From: Fereydounia khargensis
Lineage: Eukaryota; Basidiomycota; Ustilaginomycetes; Urocystidales; Fereydouniaceae
NCBI GenBank assembly: GCA_026413255.1
Contig: JAOCZO010000024.1
Span: 93,317-157,316 of the forward strand
DNA length: 64,000 nt
Direction of reading: 5' to 3'
Position 1 is the stretch's first letter; each line of letters begins with the position of its first letter. Position numbers and translations under genes: made by a program. Shown in pieces: positions 1 through 10,282 of this stretch. Under the pieces are notes generated by a model. It was given only the letters and a program-made list of their open reading frames with translations, had not been told where the DNA came from and searched no databases.

Positions 1-2720
1 CGATGCACAGCCGTGAAACTGTGGTTGCTGCTGTTTGGCAGCTGATTTCCTATTCTTCCCTGACGGCGCCGGGGCCGAGCTGTAGGGCAACCGAGGTGCA
101 GACGCCTCATGCTTTCGCCTGCCAGATATCTGGCTGCGAATTGATCGTGTGCACCTAGGTGGACCACAACTGAGGAAAGGCGCGAAGGGCTCTCTGTCTG
201 CAAGTGGAACGCGTGTTTGGTTTGGCTCCAGCACTGTACTGTGCAGTAAGCGGAGGCGGAGTTTGCCTAGTTCCGGCACAATATCTCTCGAGACATGCTT
301 CCCAAGCTGATGATGGCACGCCAACGCGCGACGTGTGCAGCCTCCTGCAACCTACTGTTTCTTTCCCCCTCGCCTAGTCGTGAGCTGCGTGTGCCGTTGT
401 TGTTTGAAATTGGGAGAGCAGCACCGTCACCTTCACGCCCTCCTCTCCTCTTCTCTTCTCCGCAAACCCCCCGTGGGTGGCGCTGTCCAAGTGGAAGACA
501 AGTTTTCCTCTCTTACACTAGTCACGCACTTGTTCCACATGCACTCGAGGATTTGCGCCTTTGTGCATGCATCGCGCTGAACTTGCGCCTTGGCGATCAG
601 GGCTGCGCTCGGATTCAAATCGATATGGCAGACAACTCTACCATGTCAAAAAAGTCGCTTGCACCTTGACGGTCACCTGTCAACGCTGTTCCGAAGAAAG
701 GCAGCGAGCTGTTTACCACTGCCTTGCGAGGTTTCATGCAGACAGGCCACGAGCCAGACACGTTGGTTGCATGAACTCGTCCAGCCCAGTCCCGGATCCT
801 TCCTAGCCATGCTCTATGCTTGTCCAGTGTGACTACATCCGAGACTTTGAGTTCGTGTGATTTGGACGGCTAAATTTGTTCTGACAGTAGCTCCGCAGCA
901 CAGCGATACTGAGCCAGTCGTCTTGAAGCCAGACGGGCTGAAATAGTTTGTTCACCCTTCATCCACTCGATGCCGATGCGATTCGCTCTGACAAACCTTC
1001 TCCTGGTAGAGGAGGCAGAAATCAAACATATCACATGTACCAAGCAAGGCATCCTCCGCGAGCTGGAATTTACCGACATCGAAAAGTGAGAGACGCGCGT
1101 GGCTTTGGCTAGCCTACAGTCAGCAGGTGTGCGACACATGCCAAAACTGTGAGAAGCCCTACTAAAATTAGGACAGGCGGCCAAACGGCTATGCGACTAT
1201 GGGCCGATCGGGACACAGCAGTAGGCTCGAATGTCTTCCAACAGCACCGCATGCTAAGTACAGTACTGTAAGTACAGGACGTTAGCACGGCAGCGCATTG
1301 CAGAATATCGACTGTCACAAGAGGAACTCGCCGATGTGGTAGCATAGCTCTCAACGACCGACTGTACAGTACTGTGAACTGCTTGGTTGCCGGGCAAAGA
1401 TGCAGGAGCATGTGGTACCGCGCATCGGCGTTGCCTTGCTTCCGAACTTGACCAGAGCCCACCCTTTGCTAATCACAACGCAAGGCAGTCCAATGTGCGG
1501 GCGTGTCCGAGGGAACGCATGGAAGCTATCCAGTCGGTCATCTATGGTCCCGCTTTTTATTGTCACAAACACGAAGGCGTTCCGGAACACCGTGACGTCG
1601 GGGCCCGTTCCTTTGGCCCTCTTTGGAGCCTCTATGACGGCAATTGCAACCGTCTTGGCAGCGTTGGGCTGATCGTGCTTGTGAACGGGCGGTACCCATA
1701 GTAGCGATGGAACGGGCGAATCTTCAGCCAAATCTGCTTGGGTGCATTACGGAAAGTTCGGCACACAACAAAAGTGCCAATGGACCTTGGCGTGTTACTG
1801 TAATTGGTGGCTGCCGTTTCCTGTACCGTACATGTAGAGTGTTTTCCCTGCTCGGCCTTGCACCATCATTTTAGTTCCGCGGCACGTCTCGGCGGCGTTT
1901 TTGCCAAGACAGACGTCCATTTCGATGACGCTACGGTCTGTTATCAACGCGGCAACTTAACTGGAGTCCAATGACCAAGTCAGATGTCTTCACATCGTAT
2001 CAAGGCAACCGTCAGCTTGGCAACCTAACAAGCAGCGCTTTTTGATAGGGCGGATCCCTCTCGCACGAGTCAACATCGAGCATCCTACGTTGACTTGTCA
2101 AAGGATCGGGTTCTGACAGGACAAGGAAGCATCGTATCTGGCAAGGTCTTGCATGCGGCCAAATGGCTTGTCAGGACCCTGCGTTGCCAACTTTTGCCAA
2201 ACCCTTGCATTACCATATGAGGAGGCACGACCATGTTTGACCGCTGGCCTTGACTCATTTCGCAGGGACACTAGACTCTGGCTCCGTTGGTCATAGCCCG
2301 GAAAGACAGAGTTCAACCAACACAGAACCAAAAGCGCTGCCTACAAGCAAGATCAGGTGAGTGGGATTATTGGCAATAATGATATTGGACTGTCCAAAAT
2401 CCGGTGGATGTACAGGCAAAAGACGAAGCAAAATTCAGGGTAACAAAAAAGAGCGTTGCAGTGGTGAGCAGACTAAGTCCGGCCAGGCTATCGCTTTCAG
2501 GTCACTCGGTGTGCCAAGCTGATCAAGGCGCTTGAATGAACGTGAGCCTGTAGAGTAAAGGTGATGGGGAACCGAAAGAGAAGGTGAATGCTGAAACGGG
2601 TGGTATCAATGGTCAGGCAGCGGGCTGAAAGCACCGCGCTGCCCCTTGTCGAGGCCGGGGACTAGAGATGGTATGAAGGCAGATGTCCCGGCAGACCTCA
2701 GAGCACGGGGGGAAGGGACA
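1..2720. other. Gene-free stretch at window start
   Basis: No reading frame here shows recognisable protein sequence, a spliceable structure or a consistent codon pattern. The frames are short (up to about 126 codons), overlap on both strands and look random. Short TACTGTAC-type palindromic motifs occur at about 231-250, 1257-1277 and 1361-1376. The stretch from about 2340 to 2720 would be the 3' flank of the minus-strand secreted protein gene that follows. I see no transposon-like terminal repeats. Confidence 0.5.
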
Positions 2721-3302
2721 TTACGCGACAACTGCGACGCCGAGCATGGTAGCACCAACGACGGCGAGGGCAGCGCAGATGGACGAGGAGAAGGAGGAAG
2801 CGGCGGCATTCGCATCACCAGAGTTGGGGTTGACACCGAGATTGCTTGCGAGGGCCCCGAGTGCGTCGGTGGCAGTTGAGCCTGCACCAGAGCCGGCGTC
2901 AGAGGTTTCGGTAGGAATGACAGTTTGGACGACAGTAGAGGCGACAGCGTTGCCCTCGGGAGTGACCTGGTTGCTGCTGCCGCCACCGTTGCCACCGTCG
3001 TTGCCGCCCGTGGCCTGGGGATTGGCAACGTTGGGAGAAGAGACGACGAAGGAAGAAGTCTGAGAGGCAGGCTGGAAAACAAGGGAGGTCGAGGTGGCTA
3101 GTTGGGAAACGTCAAAGGTGCCCGCAGAGTTGGTGGTTCCGCCCTGGTTAGTCAAGGCAGGATTGAACTGCGTCGTCGAGGCAAGGATGGGAGAGCCGGG
3201 GAGCTCCTTAAAGTCGCGCGAGACAGACTGCTGGCCAAGCACGGAGGCGGATGGGGCAATGAGCGCAACAAGAAGCGCTGGAGCGAACGTGGAGAGGTGC
3301 AT
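2721..3302 (-). CDS. Small secreted, probably GPI-anchored Ser/Thr/Gly-rich surface protein
   Basis: Single-exon gene of 193 residues. The start is placed at the ATG at 3302 because it opens a classic signal peptide (MHLSTFAPALLVALIAPSAS, cleavage probably near residue 23). The reading frame continues upstream to 3764, but that part is low-complexity and non-coding in character. The mature part is rich in Ser, Thr, Asn and Gly, with a Gly-Asn patch near residues 98-112 and almost no charged residues. The C-terminus is a hydrophobic tail (about residues 173-193) preceded by small residues (SGDANAAASS), which fits a GPI-attachment signal. Proteins of this shape sit in the fungal plasma membrane or cell wall. 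No enzymatic domain is recognised and no specific function can be given. Confidence 0.7.
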   Translation of the reverse strand: MHLSTFAPALLVALIAPSASVLGQQSVSRDFKELPGSPILASTTQFNPALTNQGGTTNSAGTFDVSQLATSTSLVFQPASQTSSFVVSSPNVANPQATGGNDGGNGGGSSNQVTPEGNAVASTVVQTVIPTETSDAGSGAGSTATDALGALASNLGVNPNSGDANAAASSFSSSICAALAVVGATMLGVAVVA

Positions 3303-4156
3303 GATAGTAGTGGTCGGAACGGCAGGCACCCGTGTTGCCTGGCAAAAGGTGATGAAACGAGTGAGAGGGCGAGGAGAGGAGAGAAGGGATGCGTATCTGG
3401 GAGATGAAATGATGGCGAAGGGGAAGAGGGACAGACTATGATGGATCACCAACGTCTCTTTGCGGGGGAAGGGGCAGGCGACGAGGAGGGACTGGGAGCA
3501 AGCAATACAGTACAGTACTGTACAGTATAGTACGACCACTGCTGCTGCTGCTGCTGATCCATCCGCATTTCGACTCGATTCAAGTCTGGGGTAAAACAGC
3601 GAAGGGCTCGTCTCGACTCGACTCTCCCTCTCTCTTTTTTTTTGTGAGCGCACAGTCTCGACTCGACTGTTTGAAGGAAGCGAGGCAGCGAGGCTTGGCT
3701 GGCCGGATGGCTCGATGGCTGGTAAAAGCCTGCAAGCGAGAGGCGTAAATTGGTTCACTCTCAATTGCGGAGTTGAGGCTTGAATACAGCCCTGCTTTAA
3801 CGGACTGCGAGCATTGCAGATCCCAATTCAAACTACGCTTTAACTCCCCATCCAGTCCCCGTCAGCATCATAGCCCTGAATGCTAATGCAACTTACAATT
3901 GAATTGTTTGCTTTTTCCTTGCTGTCATGTTAGTTGCTCAGGCACAGAGGAGCGGGCGAGCCAGGCAGACAGCCAGCAGCCAGCAGCCATTCCGCCCCTT
4001 ACTCAGTCTCGCGTGACTTCCCGCACACAAGCAATCAATCAATCTATGTATACAACGAGTGGCAACAATTCAACAGAAAATTTTACTGGCAACCAGAAGT
4101 ACAGCAGAATGTACGTTATACAGAATTCAAACAGCAGGAATCAGAGCAAGACCCGT
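3303..4156. other. Spacer between GPI-protein promoter and MBOAT gene 3' end
   Basis: Holds the upstream region of the minus-strand secreted protein, including a palindromic TACAG/TACTG array at 3505-3533 and a (CTG)5-like run at about 3540-3557, then the 3' flank of the acyltransferase gene. No gene is seen. Confidence 0.5.
3505..3533. repeat. Palindromic TACAGTACTGTA array
   Basis: Tandem TACAG/TACTG units forming overlapping perfect palindromes (TACAGTACTGTA equals its own reverse complement). It lies about 200 bp upstream of the start of the small secreted protein gene. The same motif recurs in many spacers of this window. Confidence 0.8.
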
Positions 4157-5743
4157 TTACTGACCAAATAGGTAGACAAAGCTGCCACGTGGGCGCTCCC
4201 GGACAGGGAGGAGTTCGTACTTGAGCGACTCGAGCTGAACAAAGAAGCCCGATCGGATGAAAGGGGAGCAGAAGAGCGGAATCACAGCAAGGAAGAAAAC
4301 GTGCAGCATGAGCACAGAGACCAGTGTCGGGATGCGGTCGTTGATCTCTGGGAAGGTACGCTTGAACCAAGTCGCAGCAACCGTAGCAACACCGTTCGCC
4401 AGGAAGAAGAGGAAGTTCTCTCCGTTGGCAAAACCTAGCGTAAAGTAGGTAATGTGCTCGTGGAAGATACCGCTCATGGCGAACGTGGCGATAGCTGCAA
4501 CAGCCTTGGGCAGGAACGAAGACGACTTGCGGCCCGCCTTCGAGTCCCGCAAGGCGCTGCCGTTCTGCGTCTCCTTGACAGGGCTCGAGGCACCCTTGCG
4601 CTGCTTGAGCTGAGCGTCACCATTGACCTGAGAGAGGGGCTTGAGACCGCTGGTGGTGCGCGAGCGGCGTCCGCTCTCATCCTCACCCGAAGTGTGGCCG
4701 GCATCCGTTTCAGAGAGGTGATCGAGGTGGCTGCGCTGAAGCTTGGAGAGGGCCGAGTTCTTGGCAGCCTGCTGCTTCTTCTCCTTCCTCAGGCGGGTCT
4801 TGCTCTTTCCTCCACCGAACACAACACGGTGCAGGACAGTGGCGATAGCGCGGTTCCAGTGCGACCAGAAGAGACGAATGTTGGTAGTTCCAAGGGGGTT
4901 CTCGAACATGTCGGCCATCTCAATGTTGATGATCATACCGAGCAGCTTGAGCAGGCCGTCGCCAAAGAGGGCAAGAGCCATGAGAATCGAGAGACCGAGA
5001 GCGTCGCAGTAGCAGTGGTACGCCAGCTGGCTCATGTTTTTCGTGAGCTCGTAGGGCGGGATAAAGTACAAAGTTCCAAACATGGCAACAGCCTCAACTG
5101 CCACCTTGGGCATTCCCTTGAGATTCTCGATACGGGCGTTGCGGTGGTATCCCTCGACACGAGCGCGCTCCTCGAGCTCGTCAACTTCCTTGGGGAAGGT
5201 CCAGAGCTGAGCAAAGAATCGGGCAAAGTTCCAGGCCTCAACCTCAGAGCGGTCGCGGATAACAAAGATGTCCCAGACGAGCAAGGAGGAACGGAAACCG
5301 AGAGCAGGACGCCAAAAGTCGAGCAGCATTACACCGGACATTCCGGTCAGCAAAGGCCAGGTCATGAGGGCGGTGATGAGCGAAATGATGCTGAACCACT
5401 TGGCGGCCGGAGAGCGACCCGAGACGTAGTGGAAGAGCAAGTAAGCGACGACCGCAGACGAGAGGATGAAGGTGAGCATGCGGATACCGATGATCGCCGC
5501 CTGGAAAAGCGGGTACGGAGGCAGATCATATTCGACTGCGAGGTTGTGATGAAGATTGTCAGAAGCCGATCGATCTCGATGCCAGAGGTACGCTCATACA
5601 CACTTACCGACTTTGAATCCATAGCGACGGGCCGTGTCGAGAACAGGGTCAGTCTTGAGCAGCTTGAAACCCAGCTTGGAGTATTGGGGCCTGCTCGGGA
5701 GGAGCGAGGCGAAGAGACGCTCCACCTTGGCCTGTACGGACAT
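4157..5743 (-). CDS. Wax-synthase-like membrane-bound O-acyltransferase (MBOAT)
   Basis: Two exons: 5608-5743 and 4157-5535, giving 504 residues. The intron at 5536-5607 has donor GTAAGTG and acceptor CGCAG, and the joined protein reads GFKVVEYDLPPYP across it. Hydrophobic helices alternate with loops, and the two hallmark regions of wax-synthase-type acyltransferases are present: FWSHWNRA (about residues 268-275) and SGIFHEH with the likely catalytic His near 404. The family transfers acyl chains from CoA to alcohol acceptors at the ER membrane, making esters or acylated metabolites; the acceptor cannot be told from sequence. A hydrophilic, Lys/Ser-rich loop of roughly 100 residues (about 285-390) separates the motifs. 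A DGAT/ACAT assignment is less likely because the FYxDWWN-type motif is absent. Confidence 0.8.
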
Positions 5744-8618
5744 TGTGGAGGGGAGCGAGAGTGAACGTGTGGAGGTGTCAAAGTCTACTTGCGGTGCGCG
5801 GATGCAAATGGACCAGAAGGGTATACTGCGCCGCTATAGGTGTAAGGAGGGGTGGTGTCGTGGAACAAGAAGAAAGGGTGATGGGATTGCAATGTGTTTA
5901 TACTAATAGAGTGGCGGCTCAGGGACAGAAGGGAGTCTTCTTCTTGGTCACTGGCATGTGCGGGGGCAGTCGGGTCGATGAGGGATGGAGGCGTCCGAAC
6001 AGAGGATTCGGAGCTTTGGATCTCAGCTAAGGAGGAGCTTGAGGGGGTCGGTATCTGAGCCGCATGAGGTTTGGCAACCAGACGAGACCAAGACCGGGTT
6101 GTGGATGGGCGGGCATGAGCGCAACCGGTTTTCATTGAGCTTCTTTTTCCATTTCCCATGAGGAAACGAGACAGAGAAGGAGAATGATGGCAGCCGCAAG
6201 TGCATGAGAAATGCGAGAGGCGGGTTCGAATCCTCCCGGACCAGCCGAACGGTGAGCCGTGAGCCATGAAGTCACTGAAACTAGACTTGTCTGTTCCGTG
6301 GCCCGCCCGCGAATGTGGAGAAGCAGAAGAAATTCAGGCTTGCCTGCTTGCATGGTTGGGCCTGACAGCACTAACGACGCGCTCTTGCTTCCTGCCCAGC
6401 TGACTCGCCAACACCGTTGTGGTTTGCGTTTACTCGCTTGGACGGCCGTTCCGATCCATCCATCCAAACTCCCCGCTCTCTCTTGCTCTGCCCGCTTCCC
6501 CATCCCATCCGATCCCGTCCTTTCCCAGCGATTTGCCTATGACCGTATCACACTGTTTGGCGAGAGGGGGAGGATAGGCTTGTCAACACTTGCACGCGTC
6601 TAGTGTTTGCGGGGAAAAGAAAAGAGTTCTTTCGTTGTTGCCACACGCTCATCATGACCGAATGAACGAATTCGCCTGGCTGGACGGATGACTGATTCGA
6701 CATGGAAGGCGGGAACAGGGTTGCTGCAAGTCCAAGACAACGGTGGCTCGACCACACTCCAACTGAGACCGGTCAGAACGGGTTTCGTTGCAGAGGCACA
6801 CTCACTTACAGCACTCGGCGTGCATCAGCGGCAAGCAGCCTGCGTCAGAAGCCTCACACACATTTTCAACAGCAGGCTCCCCTGTCTGTCAGCTAGAGGT
6901 TTTTGGCACTTGACAGCATGGCGAAAAAGAGTCGGCTCGGTGGTGTGACATGCTCTCGAGCGCGGCTCACCGGCTCTCGTTTGACAATTCGACCGACAAT
7001 CAATCTTGCATGGTGGCTGTCGAGTCTGGGTCGTGCAGTGTCGGTCAGATCGGGTGGGTCGGCTCATGAACCCTGATGGAGGGAGCTCTAATCGATCCGG
7101 CCTTTGCGGTTGGGGTCAGCATGCAGCGAGTGAATTGAGTGTACGAGCCGCGCTGTTCGGGTCGCGCACCTGGTTTCACGCTACAACCTCTGAGCCGGCA
7201 GGTCTGCCTGCCTGCCTGCCTGCACGGCTGACTTGGACTGGCCAACACGCTCTTGCCTTTGCTTGCCCATCACGCGCGTTCGGCATCTTCGCACCCTGCA
7301 AGGCCGGCTCAATATCCATGGACCCTCGTGGCATAACTTATGTGTAATTCAAGACGTTCGGATTCGGATCAGACCCTCATCCACACCCGTACAGGCTCAA
7401 GGCGCAGCTTCATAACTGCCCGGGGCGGGAGTACTCATTGTGAAGATGCGCACGCAAAATCCGAGAACCGCCCCAAAAAGCGAGACAAAGGCAGCCCATG
7501 GCGCTACTTTTGATTTCAGCGGGTGAGCGCTGCCCCCATCATTACAGCATCGAGCTGTGCCTGCGCTCAGATGGCGGCAACGTGAGAGAAATGAGATACT
7601 TGAGCACAGCAAGGGTCTGTGCTGCAGCAGTTGCCATTGAGGGTCCACTTGAAAGCTTCGGACATGCATGTGAAGGGTGTTTGTGCTTCTGCCTCGCAGC
7701 ATCTTCCAGCAGTCCTCGTCTTCATCTAAAGGAGCAGTCTAGCACCCTCGCGCCCTCCTGTCTATTCATCTGGGATCTGAGCCAGCATTGTCCGTCCCTG
7801 AATATTTTTTTCTCTGTTTTTAGCTAATCTCTTTTGCCATTTCGGGTGATTTCCTGATATCCAAGACACATCCGTAATGAGATGGTCGGGCGATCCGAAG
7901 GCAGCGAATCTAGTCTTAACTTACGTCCTTGTGGTGACAACTGCCGATCTGAAGTCGGAGAAGACCCGATGCTTTTGGCAAACCGTTCTCTCAGCTACGA
8001 CCACCGTGACTACACATACTTGGCAGACCATCACGGCACATACCAAATGCGCTTAAACAAGTAGACCCTTTCTTCTCTGGCCAAGCCGGAATGGTAAGAA
8101 GGATGTAAACACCATAGAAAGGCCGAGCGCTTCGAGGACCTCATTTGCTGACGACAGGCGGGTCAAATTACGCCCTCCTCGGTGGGATGAGAAAAAGATT
8201 TTGGCGCAGGGCGCAGCGAAAGGTTTATGACATTAACCATCTGATGTTCTGCCTGATGCCATCCAAGCAATTTAGAGGGCGAGCGGCTTCTGATCAACGC
8301 TGCAATTGGGACGGTCGAGACGCCCTATCGTCTGAGACATGCTTTTATGAGGGTTGTTCTCGAGTGGTAAGATGCCCTGATCAGCTCATTCGCTCATGAG
8401 ATTCAGGACCTGGCAGCCTGATGTGCCAGCATGAGGTAGTCGAGGAGGAGAGCGCTGCATGTCGCCAGTGTAGCTGGAATCAAATACGGCTTTGCTCTGG
8501 TAGACGAAACAAACTATTAAATGTGTGGTCCATGGCCCCCGGTTTGCTTACCTTTTCCTCATCCCTATTCCCTATCCCTCTTTCGCTCATCAACATACGC
8601 TCTTTTCACTTTGGCACG
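5744..8618. other. Gene-poor region with scattered short repeats
   Basis: About 2.9 kb in which no frame gives recognisable protein and stops are frequent on both strands. It holds the MBOAT promoter (5' end), an isolated tRNA B-box-like GGTTCGAATCC at 6223-6233 with no matching acceptor arm upstream, a GGTGAGCCGTGAGCCATGA motif at 6251-6269 that partly recurs at 37202, and a short (TGCC)n run at about 7200-7228. The last 200 bp would be the promoter of the secreted Gly-rich protein. Confidence 0.5.
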
Positions 8619-10102
8619 ATGAAAGCCTCTCTGCTGCTTGCCTTCGTGTCTGCGAGCCTCGTCCTTGCTGCAGACAGGCGTCCTCACAAGCTGATGACTA
8701 GGGTCGAGTCTTCAGCGGGAACAAACGGTTACGATGGAAACGTCTGTGTTCTTCCGGAGGTCGACCCGACGTTGCTGGACAAGTGCGGCCATGGCCAGAT
8801 AAACCAAGGCGTGAGTTTCTCTTTGCATCTTGCCTCTGAGCGTCGCTGACCGAACCTCCTCTCAACCCGATCAACCAGGATATGTGTGTGCTAATCGACG
8901 ATGGCACCACAAACACTGGAGCTGACAGCTCGACTATCGCTTACGTTTCGGGTGCTACAGCTGTCAGCAACCCACAAGAGCTGTGGCTTGTGCCGAGTCC
9001 CGCCTCGTCTGGCTTTTTCATCTCCCTGTTCGGCTCGATCGAGCTGGACGTGATGACCGTTGACGGCGTCACCACCATCACGGACGTTGCCGAGCCCAAG
9101 AATCTTTGCGGCCGCACCACAGACAGCCTTATCGGCGCTTCGCTGAAGAAGCGCTCTCTGGACCGCTTTATCGTTCGCAAAAGGGACGTCAACTTTAACA
9201 AGGATCCTAATGGTAAGGGCGGCTCGCTCGACATTACTGGCCCTGGCACCCTTCCCGGCGGTGCTCACCTGGACATGACCGATACCGGCAAGCTCGGCGA
9301 AGAAGGTTTTGATGGTGGTCTTGGTGTTGGTTCTGGATCTGGTGGTGGATCAGGCGGTGGAGGCGGCTCTAGCGGTGGCGACGGCGGAGGATCCGGCGGT
9401 GAACACAAACACAAAAAGGCAAAGCATGGAAAGGGCAGTGGCTCTGGTGAAAGCGGTGGCTCCGGCGAACAGCAGGGCGGAGAAAACACCAATCCTACCG
9501 AGGAAACGAACACTGGCACTGGCACGGGCATGGGCATGGGCACAGGTGAGAACACAGGCGCCGGTCCTGCCACGATCTCAAGCGGCACCTACGTGGCTTT
9601 CTTCTACGGCTCTGAAGGCTATGTTGCAGCGATCACGAATGACGGTACGAACGTAAGTGTTTTCTTCGCTACAGTTCTCCTCGATTTTCAACGTTTCACT
9701 GACATTCTCTTTCTTGGTAACTGTGAAATACTGTAGGAATACTGTACCAAGGCACCTATGTGCGTTGTCGTTCAAGGCGATACGCGTGCCATGGCGCTGC
9801 CCGAAGGCACGGATGTCAGCTCGCTCGTCGTCTTGACTTACCCTTCTACCGCTGGAGCTGGCTCGGGATCGGGTGCCGGAGATGGGAGTGCTCAGGGTGG
9901 CGAGCCTATCCTTGACACCACTGGTACTGGTACTAGTACCGGTACTGGATCCGGCGAGGGTGGCGAATCCGGAGGCGGTTCTGGTGGCGGTGGAGCTGGT
10001 GGCGGCTCTGGCGCTGGCTCAGGATACGGTGACCCCAACGAACAGCAGGGCGGTGACGGTGGTCTCCTCTCATCGCTGCTATCGATCAGCATTTTGAAGT
10101 AA
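8619..10102 (+). CDS. Secreted glycine-rich protein with Cys-containing domains (effector- or wall-like)
   Basis: Three exons: 8619-8810, 8879-9652 and 9737-10102, all joined in phase 0, giving 443 residues. The introns have GTGAGT/CAG and GTAAGT/TAG borders. Residues 1-18 (MKASLLLAFVSASLVLAA) are a signal peptide. Two folded-looking segments that each carry cysteines (about residues 45-170 and 300-350) are separated by a Gly/Ser-rich linker containing a basic His/Lys patch (EHKHKKAKHGK). A second long Gly/Ser/Thr-rich tail ends in a short hydrophobic stretch (LLSSLLSISILK). Dibasic sites (LKKR, VRKR) near residues 150-165 could be cut by a Kex2-type protease. No known domain is recognised. 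Such architecture is common in fungal cell-wall proteins and secreted effectors, but either role is only inference. Confidence 0.75.
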
Positions 10103-10282
10103 ACATGTTGCAAACCCCCACACACATCCTCTCTCTTTCACATACACAATCGCGACTCGTCACTGTCATTACTGCTCCTCCCCCACAATGATCTCAGTTC
10201 GTCTCACAAGTTGGTTACCAAAGAGCCACATACAATTCAATTCAACAAGTTTCACGTAGACAATACATGTTTTCCGAAATCT

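Noticed and set aside
1109-1731. Overlapping minus-strand frames of 117 and 126 codons
   Set aside because: No conserved motifs, no plausible splicing between them and random composition; treated as non-coding.
4454-5764. Long plus-strand frame opposite the MBOAT gene
   Set aside because: It is antisense to a conserved two-exon gene and its composition follows from codon bias on the other strand.
6150-6245. Possible tRNA gene around GGTTCGAATCC at 6223-6233
   Set aside because: A B-box-like T-loop and a possible variable arm are present, but the T stem has a C-C mismatch. No upstream sequence pairs with the would-be acceptor end (CGGACCA or GGACCAG), and no proper A box is seen.
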